This document shows positions 1-7,595 of a stretch of 64,000 nucleotides of DNA, piece by piece. Position 1 is the stretch's first letter, and every line of letters starts with the position of its first letter. The stretch is from NCBI RefSeq assembly GCF_024435355.1, contig NZ_JAMJWG010000005.1:407636-471635 (forward strand). Reading direction: 5' to 3'. The notes beneath the pieces are model-generated. The model worked only from the letters and a program-made list of their open reading frames with translations, had not been told where the DNA came from and searched no databases. The stretch comes from Streptomyces odontomachi (GTDB taxonomy: Bacteria; Actinomycetota; Actinomycetes; Streptomycetales; Streptomycetaceae). Both the position numbers and the translations under genes were made by a program.

Positions 1-623
1 GCGTTGCTCGCCGCCATGCCCTCGACGACCTCGTCGTTGGTCAGGCCGAGGCGATCGGCGAGCTCGCCCACCGTGGGAGCGCGATCGAGCTGCTGGGCGA
101 GTTCGTCGCCCGCCTTGGCGAGGTCCAGACGGAGTTCCTGAAGGCGGCGCGGTACCCGAACCGACCAGGAGGTGTCACGGAAGAAGCGCTTGATCTCGCC
201 GACGATGGTGGGCATCGCGAAGGTCGGGAACTCGACGCCCCGGCTGAGCTCGAAGCGGTCGATGGCCTTGATCAGGCCGATGGTGCCCACCTGGATGATG
301 TCCTCCATCGGTTCGCTGCGGGAGCGGAACCGGGTGGCGGCGAACTTCACCAGGGCGAGATTGAGCTCTACGAGGGTGTTGCGGACGTAGGCGTACTCGT
401 GGGTGCCCTCCTCGAGTGCCTCGAGGCGTGCGAAGAGGGTCTTGGACAGGGCTCTGGCGTCGACCGGTCCCACGGTGTCGTAGGGCGGGATCTCCGGGAG
501 ATCGGTCAGTTCCTCCAGGGAGCAGGCTCCAGCGGCGTGGTCCGCGAGCTCGGGCTCCGTGAGGCCCGGAGGAGGTGTCGACGTCGCCTGGTCAGTATGC
601 GATTCGTCGAGCCGGGGTGACAT
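1..623 (-). CDS. sigI: SigB/SigF-family RNA polymerase sigma factor, 3' end cut by window edge
   Basis: Alternative sigma factor of the stress/sporulation (SigB/F/G) family, directing RNA polymerase to a dedicated promoter set. The 207 visible codons hold a short variable N-terminus, region 2 (MEDIIQVGTIGLIKAIDRFE, then the FPTFAMPTIVGEIKRFFRD stretch that melts the -10) and region 3 (VRVPRRLQELRLDL); region 4 lies off the left edge. The ATG is set by GGAGGA five bases upstream; an in-frame ATG 12 bases earlier has no such site. It diverges from a STAS antagonist and HATPase anti-sigma, the standard partner-switching set. From gene order I take this to be the sigI/arsI/prsI locus known in S. 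coelicolor; the family call is firm, the symbol is inference. Confidence 0.88.
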   Translation of the reverse strand, partial: MSPRLDESHTDQATSTPPPGLTEPELADHAAGACSLEELTDLPEIPPYDTVGPVDARALSKTLFARLEALEEGTHEYAYVRNTLVELNLALVKFAATRFRSRSEPMEDIIQVGTIGLIKAIDRFELSRGVEFPTFAMPTIVGEIKRFFRDTSWSVRVPRRLQELRLDLAKAGDELAQQLDRAPTVGELADRLGLTNDEVVEGMAASN

Positions 624-775
624 GATGTCCTCCATCGTTCTCGGCATATGGCTGCCGAAGCCAATACGTGCACTGCGGTGTGCGGCGCCTCCAAAGCCGG
701 CCGTGTCGATTGCTTTCCCTCTAGGCCTACCTGGTTCGCTCCCCGGCCGCAAGAGCTTTTTGACCCCAAATGTCC

Positions 776-799
776 GTTTCTGGGGGGTTGTTCGGGTAC
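776..799 (+). promoter_or_regulatory. Sigma-B-type promoter for the arsI-prsI genes
   Basis: GTTT, a 14-base spacer, then GGGTAC. This fits the GNNT-N14-16-GGGTAC/T consensus recognised by sigma-B-family factors in Streptomyces. It lies about 90 bases before the STAS gene and points toward it, suggesting that the sigma factor encoded next door, or a relative, drives its own regulators. Confidence 0.65.
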
Positions 800-830
800 C
801 GGAGTGCGAGGTCAGGGCGTAGGGTTCGAA

Positions 831-860
831 GGCGTAACCAGCAGTCAAGGGCGTAACCAG
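831..860 (+). repeat. Direct repeat of GGCGTAACCAG before the STAS gene
   Basis: Two perfect 11-base copies (831-841 and 850-860) lie between the sigma-B-type promoter and the STAS start codon, with a weaker GGCGTA echo at 816. They sit in the predicted 5' leader, so an operator or leader RNA role is possible; nothing more can be shown. Confidence 0.5.
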
Positions 861-889
861 TTGTCATCGACGGTCGGGAGAGAGACGGC

Positions 890-1258
890 ATGGACCGCGG
901 GACGGTCGGCAGCGCACACAAGGGCCGGCTTCGTGTCGAAGTGCGGCAGGAGGGCTCCAGCGCCGTGGTGACACCGGCAGGTGAGCTTGACCACGCCACC
1001 GCCGATCTGCTGCGGGAGCCCCTGGACGCCGCCCTTGACGCCGGCAGCGCCCGGCTGGTCGTCGACTGCTCCCGTCTGGAGTTCTGTGACTCCACGGGGT
1101 TGAACGTACTGCTGGGCGCCCGTCTGAGGGCCGAGTCCCTGGGGGGCGGGGTCCATCTGGCCGGCATGCGTCCGGCGGTGGCCAGGGTGTTCGAGATCAC
1201 GGGAGCGGAGGCGGTCTTCACCGTGCACGCGACGCTCCAGGCCGCCCTGACCGACTGA
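890..1258 (+). CDS. arsI: Anti-anti-sigma factor (STAS domain, RsbV/BldG type)
   Basis: Antagonist in a partner-switching module: when unphosphorylated it binds the HATPase anti-sigma kinase and frees the sigma factor. The 122-residue protein is essentially one STAS domain (about residues 15-115). The signature DSTGLNVLL places the phosphorylatable serine at Ser68. An ATG start follows a purine-rich GGGAGAGAGAC stretch. It runs divergently from the sigma gene and in the same direction as the anti-sigma factor 258 bases downstream. The name is taken from the S. coelicolor sigI locus by position; the STAS assignment is certain. Confidence 0.88.
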   Translation: MDRGTVGSAHKGRLRVEVRQEGSSAVVTPAGELDHATADLLREPLDAALDAGSARLVVDCSRLEFCDSTGLNVLLGARLRAESLGGGVHLAGMRPAVARVFEITGAEAVFTVHATLQAALTD

Positions 1259-1516
1259 CGTCCGCCCCTCTCCCTCCCCGTCGGTGCCCGGGTCCGGTTG
1301 TCCCAGTGTGACCAGCGCGTTACCAGCGTCACAGTCACCGGCTCAGACTGGTACGTGTTCTCCCGGTTCGGCAGGGCAGAAGACACCGTGGATCTACATA
1401 CCGGCAGTCGAACGACCGGGGAGGTGTTCCCTCTACCGGAGCGGTGCTCGGGTGGGGGCAGGCCCTGTTCCAGACATTGAAACGTTGAACTGGTGAATCG
1501 GTGAGGTGAAGCGCTG

Positions 1517-2221
1517 ATGAGCACCACCCGGCCGTGCTCGCCGGGCGACCGCGGCCCGGAGCCGGGCGCCGAAGGCGCATCGGAAGCCCACGGGGAGGTG
1601 GCCTCGCGCGACTTCGACGCCGCACCCGCCGAGGCTCGTGTGGGTGGCCCGGCGGCCCCGTTGTCCGTCGCAACAGCGGGTTCCATGGGCCCAGGGCGGG
1701 ATCGCGCGGGTCCGGACCGCGGTGACGCGGAGACCGCGGAAATCGGCACCGCGGACGCGGGTTCCGCCGGACCGGGGCCGGTCGTCCCCGTCGAGTCCGT
1801 GGACGGCACCGGGCGGAGGACGCGCCGGATCAGCCTGCGCGGCGCCAGCGGTGTCGTTCCGATGGCCCGCGACTTCACCCGCCAGGCGCTCTACGCCTGG
1901 GGCTGGCTGCCGGCCGCCGGCGCCGACCAGCGGGCCGCCGCCGAGGACGTCCTGCTCGTCGTCTCCGAGCTGGTCACCAACGCCTGCCTGCACGCCGAAG
2001 GGCCGGAGGAACTGTGGATCGGCAGTGACCGCAAAGTGCTCCGCCTGGAGGTCACCGACCGCGGCACGGGCCAGCCGGCGCCCCGCACCCCGCACCGGGC
2101 CGGCCGACCCGGCGGCCACGGCATGTTCATCGTCCAGCGACTCTGTCTGGACTGGGGGGTGCGGCGCACGCCCGGCGTTCCCGGCAAGACGGTGTGGGCG
2201 GAGCTGGGCGCGCCGTCCTAG
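1517..2221 (+). CDS. prsI: Anti-sigma factor with HATPase_c (RsbW-like) domain
   Basis: Serine kinase/anti-sigma factor expected to hold the neighbouring sigma factor and to phosphorylate the STAS antagonist. Residues about 105-232 form a GHKL ATPase: N-box VVSELVTNACLHA (Asn155), G1 box DRGTG (181-185) and GGHGMFIV (199-206). The first ~100 residues are low-complexity, Gly/Ala/Asp/Pro-rich and unlike the compact ~140-residue RsbW proteins; they may be a disordered extension, or translation may begin further in. The ATG follows GAGGTGAAG. The upstream 258-base gap shows no clear terminator, so it could be co-transcribed with the STAS gene. Confidence 0.83.
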   Translation: MSTTRPCSPGDRGPEPGAEGASEAHGEVASRDFDAAPAEARVGGPAAPLSVATAGSMGPGRDRAGPDRGDAETAEIGTADAGSAGPGPVVPVESVDGTGRRTRRISLRGASGVVPMARDFTRQALYAWGWLPAAGADQRAAAEDVLLVVSELVTNACLHAEGPEELWIGSDRKVLRLEVTDRGTGQPAPRTPHRAGRPGGHGMFIVQRLCLDWGVRRTPGVPGKTVWAELGAPS

Positions 2222-2320
2222 CGCACACCACGGAACGCCCCCCCGGAACGACCCAAGCCTCTCAACGCGCGCCCGGGCTCGTCCGCGCGCCCGTATCAGC
2301 GCTTCCCCAGCCAAAGGCAA

Positions 2321-2352
2321 CGGTGCGCCCCCGCAGGAAGGGAGGCGCACCG
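2321..2352. terminator. Hairpin between convergent prsI and POT transporter genes
   Basis: Perfect 9-bp stem (CGGTGCGCC / GGCGCACCG) with a 14-base loop in the 146-base convergent gap. It has no T-run, as is usual in Streptomyces, and can serve both strands. Confidence 0.7.
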
Positions 2353-2367
2353 TGCGGGCAGTCGGGG

Positions 2368-3885
2368 TCAGTGGACGTCGCCCATGAGCCGGCGTACCCG
2401 GCTCCGGTACATGTACACCGCGACACCCGCGAGTACGGCGAGCGCCGCCTCCATGGCGACGATGCCGCCCTTGTTCAGATCGACGCCGGCCAGCGAGAGC
2501 AGCCCGGTGACGGAGTCGCCGGCCGTGACCGCGAGGAACCACACGCCCATCATCTGCGAGGCGTACTTCGCCGGCGCCATCTTCGTGGTCACCGACAGGC
2601 CGACCGGTGACAGGCACAGCTCGCCCACCGTCTGCAACAGGTAGATGCCGACCAGCCACATCGGGCTGACCTTGCCGCTGTCCGACGCGGCCAGCGGCAG
2701 CATGAACAGGAAGAACGACAGGCCTATCAGCACCAGGCCGGCGGAGAACTTCACCACCGTGCTGGGGTCCTGGGCCTTGCGGGCCAGGAACATCCAGAGC
2801 CAGGCGAGCACCGGCGCGAGCGCCATGATCAGCACCGGGTTGACCGACTGGAACCAGGAGGCCGGGAAGGACCAGCCGAGGACCGAGTTGTTGGTGTGCG
2901 CGTCAGCGAAGATCGCCAGGGTCGAGCCGCCCTGGTCGTAGATCATCCAGAACACGGCGGCGGCCACGAAGAACCAGATGTAGCCGGTCATCTTCGACTG
3001 CTCGACGCGCGACAGGTCACGGTCCCGCTTGATCCGCACCAGGACGGCGACGGGGATCAGCAGACCGGCCACGGTGATCGGGACGAGCGCCCAGTTCATC
3101 GTGTAGAAGCCGGCGCCGACCACGATGCCGTAGAAGACCACCGCGGCGATCGTCCACAGCAGGGACTTCTGCACGACGGTGCGGCGCTCCTCGGCGGAGA
3201 GCGGCTTGGGGACCTCGTTCGAGCGCGGGTCGAGGTGGCGGGTGCCGAGCAGGAACTGGACGAGGCCCAGGGCCATGCCGACCGCGGCCAGCGCGAAGCC
3301 CAGGTGCCAGTTCACCTGCTGGCCGACGGTGCCGATGACCAGCGGCGCGACAAAGCCACCGAGGTTGATGCCCATGTAGAAGACGGTGAAGCCGCCGTCA
3401 CGGCGCGGGTCGTCCGGGCCGTCGTAGAGGTGGCCGACCATCGTGGAGATGTTGGCCTTGAGCAGCCCCGAGCCGATCGCGACCAGGGCCAGGCCGGCGA
3501 AGAACGTCAGCTGCCCGGGCAGCGCCAGGGTCAGATGGCCGAGCATGATGATCGACGACGAGATGGTGACCGTCTTGCGCGGACCCCAGACCCGGTCGCC
3601 GAACCAGCCGCCCGGCATGGCGAGCAGGTACACCATCGCCAGGTAGATCGAGTAGATGGCGGTCGCCGTGGCGGCCGTCATCGCAAGGCCACCGCCCTGC
3701 GAGCCGGTGGCCGCTGCGGTGCCGCCGGAGACCAGGTACAGCGGGAGCAGGGCCCGCATGCCGTAGAAGCTGAAACGCTCCCACATCTCCGTCATGAACA
3801 AGGTGGCCAGGCCGCGGGGGTGGCCGAAGAAGGTGCGCTCGGAGCCCGGGGTGCGGGACGAGTCCTTCGTCAGGCTTGACGCCAT
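2368..3885 (-). CDS. POT/PTR-family proton-dependent oligopeptide transporter
   Basis: Proton-coupled import of di- and tripeptides across the cytoplasmic membrane (MFS fold, PTR2 family). The 505-residue protein opens with a short soluble tail, then the family ExxERF motif in EMWERFSFYGMRALLPLYL, which contributes to proton coupling, and 12-14 hydrophobic helices; the second family signature falls near TVFYMGINLGGF. The ATG was chosen because GAGGA lies nine bases upstream and the protein then begins like its relatives; the open frame extends 62 codons further 5' with no support. Monocistronic, convergent with prsI and divergent from the two-component operon across about 700 bases. Substrate specificity cannot be read from sequence. 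Confidence 0.9.
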   Translation of the reverse strand: MASSLTKDSSRTPGSERTFFGHPRGLATLFMTEMWERFSFYGMRALLPLYLVSGGTAAATGSQGGGLAMTAATATAIYSIYLAMVYLLAMPGGWFGDRVWGPRKTVTISSSIIMLGHLTLALPGQLTFFAGLALVAIGSGLLKANISTMVGHLYDGPDDPRRDGGFTVFYMGINLGGFVAPLVIGTVGQQVNWHLGFALAAVGMALGLVQFLLGTRHLDPRSNEVPKPLSAEERRTVVQKSLLWTIAAVVFYGIVVGAGFYTMNWALVPITVAGLLIPVAVLVRIKRDRDLSRVEQSKMTGYIWFFVAAAVFWMIYDQGGSTLAIFADAHTNNSVLGWSFPASWFQSVNPVLIMALAPVLAWLWMFLARKAQDPSTVVKFSAGLVLIGLSFFLFMLPLAASDSGKVSPMWLVGIYLLQTVGELCLSPVGLSVTTKMAPAKYASQMMGVWFLAVTAGDSVTGLLSLAGVDLNKGGIVAMEAALAVLAGVAVYMYRSRVRRLMGDVH

Positions 3886-4583
3886 GGGTCGATCCTCGTG
3901 GGTTCGGGACGCGCGCCGAGGCTGATCGCGCCCTCGTGGGGGAGCGGCCGGCACGGCAGTACACGCCGTCCACCGCGCAGCGGAGGCCCGCTTCCGGTGG
4001 GAAGCAGGGGTGGCGGCACCACCGGGCGTGGCCTCGGACGCTTGTGGCGCCGGGGCCCGGCCAGGGGGCATTGCTCACAGGTGGGCGCGGGCCGGTGCCC
4101 TGGCACACCCATGGGGGGAGGGGGCCTGTAGCTGACAGAAGTGACGTGAGGCACACACAGATGTGGCCTTCGGCGCGATGCGTCCAAGACTTCCTGGAGA
4201 GCCGGGCACGATGAGGCGCTGCCGTGCAGCCCCGAACGGCAGGCCGCTCACCTGGGCGCCGCATCCGGCTCCACCTGGCTGTACGCAGGTGCGCCGGATA
4301 TCAGCTATGCCCCGCTCTGTGTGCCGTGTACTGCTATAGATCACTGGATGCAGTTACAGGCGTGCTGCCACCATACGGCATGACTATCCACCGTATGGAA
4401 GGATGTGAGACTCGAATCACAGCACGTCAGAGCGCTCGGGCGAGCCGTCGCGCGCCAGCGGGAGCGCCTCACCACCCTCGCACCTCTCCGGGCGGGCGTG
4501 CACGGCGCATCACCACGTCGCACTCCCCGGGCCCACCCCCATCACGCCACGACCGCACGGCCGCGCGGTCTACCATCACGTGC
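3886..4583. promoter_or_regulatory. Long divergent intergenic region with an 8-bp inverted repeat
   Basis: About 700 bases without a convincing gene, between the POT transporter and the response regulator. The notable element is CCATACGG (4371-4378) and CCGTATGG (4391-4398), perfect arms around a 12-base spacer, about 190 bases before the response regulator. It could be an operator, perhaps autoregulatory. The sequence around 4290-4420 is visibly less GC-rich than its surroundings, as expected of a promoter region. Confidence 0.45.
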
Positions 4584-5261
4584 ATGACCCGTGTACTGCT
4601 CGCCGAGGACGACGCATCCATTTCGGAGCCGCTGGCCCGAGCCCTGCGCAGGGAGGGATACGAAGTCGAGGTACGCGAGGACGGGCCCACCGCGCTCGAC
4701 GCGGGCATGCAGGGGCAGGTCGACCTGGTCGTGCTCGACCTGGGGCTGCCCGGCATGGACGGCCTGGAGGTGGCCCGCAGGCTACGCGCCGAAGGGCATG
4801 CGGTGCCGATCCTCATCCTCACCGCACGCGCCGACGAGGTGGACACCGTCGTCGGGCTCGACGCGGGCGCCGACGACTACGTGACCAAGCCGTTCCGGCT
4901 GGCCGAACTGCTCGCCCGGGTACGGGCCCTGCTGCGGCGCGGCGCGGCCGAGCCCCAGCAGCCACCGGCCACCCACGGTGTGCGCATCGACGTCGAGTCG
5001 CACCGGGCCTGGATGGGTGAGGAGGAACTCCAGCTCACCGCCAAGGAGTTCGACCTGCTGCGGGTGCTGGTGCGCGACGCCGGGCGGGTGGTCACCCGCG
5101 ACCAGCTGATGCGGGAGGTCTGGGACACCACCTGGTGGTCGTCGACCAAGACCCTCGACATGCACATCTCCTGGCTGCGCAAGAAGCTCGGCGACGACGC
5201 GGCGAACCCCCGGTACATCGCCACCGTCCGGGGTGTCGGCTTCCGCTTCGAAAAGAGCTGA
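4584..5261 (+). CDS. OmpR/PhoB-family response regulator
   Basis: DNA-binding output protein of a two-component system; 225 residues. The receiver domain (1-118) has the acidic pair E8/D9/D10, phospho-acceptor Asp52 in LDLGLPGMDG and the conserved Lys in DYVTKPF. The C-terminal winged helix (about 128-223) has the Trans_Reg_C pattern LTAKEFDLLRVL ... VTRDQLMREVW ... TLDMHISWLRKKLGDD ... IATVRGVGFRF. The ATG at MTRVLLAEDD starts the receiver fold directly; the frame is open for 120 more codons upstream without coding character. The sensor kinase gene begins 18 bases after the stop, so the two form an operon. The signal is unknown; overall it resembles CseB-type regulators. Confidence 0.92.
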   Translation: MTRVLLAEDDASISEPLARALRREGYEVEVREDGPTALDAGMQGQVDLVVLDLGLPGMDGLEVARRLRAEGHAVPILILTARADEVDTVVGLDAGADDYVTKPFRLAELLARVRALLRRGAAEPQQPPATHGVRIDVESHRAWMGEEELQLTAKEFDLLRVLVRDAGRVVTRDQLMREVWDTTWWSSTKTLDMHISWLRKKLGDDAANPRYIATVRGVGFRFEKS

Positions 5262-5279
5262 CCGGATGGTGCGTGAACC

Positions 5280-6557
5280 GTGCGCCGCCGTCTGATCAAC
5301 TCCACGCTGGCCGTGGTGCTCGTCGTGATCGCCGTCTTCGGCCTCTCCCTGGTCATCGTCGAGACCCGCACGATCAGCAACAGCGCCCACGAACGCGTGG
5401 AGTCGGAGGCCGTGCGCCTGGTCAGCATCGTCAACACCCGGCTGCTCACCGACCGGCAGATCACCAGCGACATCATCAAGGACCAGGTCGCCGAGCGGTA
5501 TGCGGTGATCGAGATCAAGGGGCGGGCGCCCATACGCGTCGGCACCCGTCCCACCGGCGATGTGATCAAGGCCCAGGTGGAGGGCGAGAAGGGCGAGAAG
5601 GTCACCGTCGAGGAGCCGCACTCGACCGTCACCGACGAGGTGTGGCGCACCCTGCTGATCATCGGCGCGGTGGCGGCGCTCGCCGTCGTCGCCGCCGTGC
5701 TGCTCGCGGTCCGCCAGGCCAACCGCCTCACCTCCCCGCTCACCGACCTCGCCGAGACCGCCGAGCGGCTCGGCTCCGGCGACCCCAGACCCCGGCACAA
5801 GCGGTACGGGGTGCCGGAGCTGGACCGCGTCGCCGACGTGCTGGACGGCTCCGCCGAGCGCATCGCCCGGATGCTCACCGCCGAGCGCAGGCTCGCCGCG
5901 GACGCCTCCCACCAGCTGCGCACCCCGCTCACCGCGCTCTCCATGCGGCTGGAGGAGATCACCCTCACCGACGACCTCGGCACGGTGAAGGAGGAGGCGA
6001 CCGTCGCGCTCACCCAGGTCGAGCGCCTCACGGACGTGGTGGAGCGCCTGCTCACCAACGCCCGCGACCCGCGCACCGGCAACGCCGTCGACTTCGACCT
6101 GGACGAGGTCATCAAGCAGCAGATCGAGGAGTGGCGCCCGGCCTACCGCAGCGCCGGCCGCGCGATCATCAACTCCGGCAAGGAGCACCTGAAGGCGGTG
6201 GGCACCCCCGGTGCGGTCGCCCAGGTGCTGGCCGCACTGATCGAGAACTCCCTGATGCACGGCGGCGGCACGGTCGCGCTGCGCACCCGGGTCATCGGCA
6301 ACCAGGCCGTGATCGAGGTCACCGACCAGGGCTCGGGCGTGCCGCCGGACCTCGGCGCCCGGATCTTCGAGCGCGCCATCAGCGGACGCAACTCCACCGG
6401 TATCGGCCTCGCCGTCGCCCGCGACCTCGCGGAGGCGGACGGCGGCCGCCTGGAGATGCGCCAGGCCACGCCGCCCGTCTTCGCGCTCTTCCTGTCGCGA
6501 AGCCGGCCTGCTGCTTCGCAGGACGAGGTGGGGGAGTCCGAGCGGACGGTTCGGTGA
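5280..6557 (+). CDS. Sensor histidine kinase, partner of the upstream regulator
   Basis: Membrane sensor kinase of 425 residues. TM1 is about 8-27, followed by a ~95-residue extracytoplasmic sensor region, TM2 about 122-144, HAMP about 146-200, then HisKA with the autophosphorylated His211 in ASHQLRTPLTAL, and a HATPase domain with N-box LIENSLMHGGG, G1 DQGSGVP and G2 STGIGLAVARDLAEADGG. A GTG start 18 bases after the regulator's stop is the only initiator fitting the frame near the TM segment. The C-terminus runs into an Ala/Arg/Ser-rich tail just before a dispersed repeat region. The ligand cannot be inferred. Confidence 0.92.
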   Translation: MRRRLINSTLAVVLVVIAVFGLSLVIVETRTISNSAHERVESEAVRLVSIVNTRLLTDRQITSDIIKDQVAERYAVIEIKGRAPIRVGTRPTGDVIKAQVEGEKGEKVTVEEPHSTVTDEVWRTLLIIGAVAALAVVAAVLLAVRQANRLTSPLTDLAETAERLGSGDPRPRHKRYGVPELDRVADVLDGSAERIARMLTAERRLAADASHQLRTPLTALSMRLEEITLTDDLGTVKEEATVALTQVERLTDVVERLLTNARDPRTGNAVDFDLDEVIKQQIEEWRPAYRSAGRAIINSGKEHLKAVGTPGAVAQVLAALIENSLMHGGGTVALRTRVIGNQAVIEVTDQGSGVPPDLGARIFERAISGRNSTGIGLAVARDLAEADGGRLEMRQATPPVFALFLSRSRPAASQDEVGESERTVR

Positions 6558-6574
6558 CTCGCGGGGTCACCGAA

Positions 6575-6890
6575 CCGGTGGGTCGTCACCGTCCCGAGGG
6601 GGCAGTTTCTGCCGTGTCCGGACCACCGGGGGGTGGGTGGTTGCTCGCGCAGTTCCCCGCGCCCCTTGGGGGGTGGGCGCGTTGCGCCCCCCTGGGCCCC
6701 GTGTCGGGCACGCAGTGCCCCCACATAAGGGGCGCGGGGCTGTGACACTCTGCGGCTCCGCCGCGTGGGCGCGACCGGCCCCGACGAGACCGTCGGGTCG
6801 TCACCGTCCCAGAGGGGCAGTTTCTGTCGTGTTCGGGCCACCGGCCGGTGGGGGCTGGTCGCGCAGTTCCCCGCGCCCCTGAACAGAGGC
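6575..6890. repeat. Dispersed convergent-gap repeat, two modules
   Basis: Fills the gap between the convergent kinase and GtrA genes. Arms read GCGCAGTTCCCCGCGCCCCT (ends near 6667 and 6880) and, in the opposite sense, AAGGGGCGCGGGG (from 6727). A shared core, GTCGTCACCGTCCC then GGGGCAGTTTCTG, sits between the arms. The same module recurs at 10.73 kb and 25.98-26.30 kb, again between convergent genes. Its position suggests a bidirectional transcription terminator or REP-like element. Confidence 0.75.
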
Positions 6891-6926
6891 GTACGTGGTG
6901 CCCGTAGGCCGTAGGCCCTGGCGCGC

Positions 6927-7478
6927 TCAGGAGCGGGCGGCCCCCACCCGCTCCTGGTCCGTGGCCTCCGCCGCCGGGATCGCGCGGAAGACCCACGTGC
7001 GGTAGGACCAGAAGCGGAACAACGTGGCGATGCCGATGCCGAGGAACTTGAAGACGTTGCTCTCCAGCGAGCTGTCCCAGCCGAAACCGTACGTGGCCAC
7101 GTACAGCACACCGTTTTCGATCACCAGGCCCACCGCGCTGAACAGCAGGAACAGCGTCAGCTCCTTGGTGCGGCCGGTCTTGCTGCGGTCCCGGTAGGTG
7201 AAGTACCGGAAGCCGACGTAGTTGAAGGCGATCGCGACGACGGTCGCGATCACGCTGGTGCGCACCACCTGGAGGTCCGTGAGGCTGCGCACCAGGTTGA
7301 ACACCAGCAGATTGACCAGCAGCCCGGCGGCACCGACCGCACCGAACTTGGCGACCTCACGCATCAGGCCCAGCGCGCGCCGCCGCAGCGCGTTGCCCAG
7401 GGGCCGCGCGCCGAACAGGGGCCGGGGACCACTGGGCGCGAAGCGCGGCGGCCCTCCGGAAACGTCGTTCAGGTCCAT
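6927..7478 (-). CDS. GtrA-family membrane protein
   Basis: Small integral membrane protein of 183 residues. GtrA/DPMS-like proteins are thought to support transfer of polyprenyl-linked sugars across the membrane for cell-surface polysaccharide. After a basic 40-residue tail there are four hydrophobic helices (about 48-66, 73-93, 110-130 and 140-160), with FNYVGFRYFTYRD and FRFWSYRTWVF after the paired helices, the usual GtrA spacing. The ATG begins MDLNDVSGG and diverges from purK by 117 bases, where both promoters must lie. The long open frame upstream is an antisense shadow of purK. The substrate is unknown; nearby LCP, mannose and UDP-sugar genes fit a glycopolymer role. Confidence 0.85.
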   Translation of the reverse strand: MDLNDVSGGPPRFAPSGPRPLFGARPLGNALRRRALGLMREVAKFGAVGAAGLLVNLLVFNLVRSLTDLQVVRTSVIATVVAIAFNYVGFRYFTYRDRSKTGRTKELTLFLLFSAVGLVIENGVLYVATYGFGWDSSLESNVFKFLGIGIATLFRFWSYRTWVFRAIPAAEATDQERVGAARS

Positions 7479-7595
7479 GTGCCGTCCAGCCCCCGTCGGT
7501 GTGTCCGTCCGCCGGCGGTGGTCGCTGTCGCACCGGCGGACCCATGCTAACCAGCCGGACCGTGCCGTTCCCGGCTCGGCCGATACCCTGGGCAT

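Noticed and set aside
4782..6260. Long open frame on the minus strand, His/Val/Asp-rich
   Set aside because: Antisense of the two-component operon. High GC with G/C third positions keeps the opposite frame open; the protein has no domain and composition typical of shadows.
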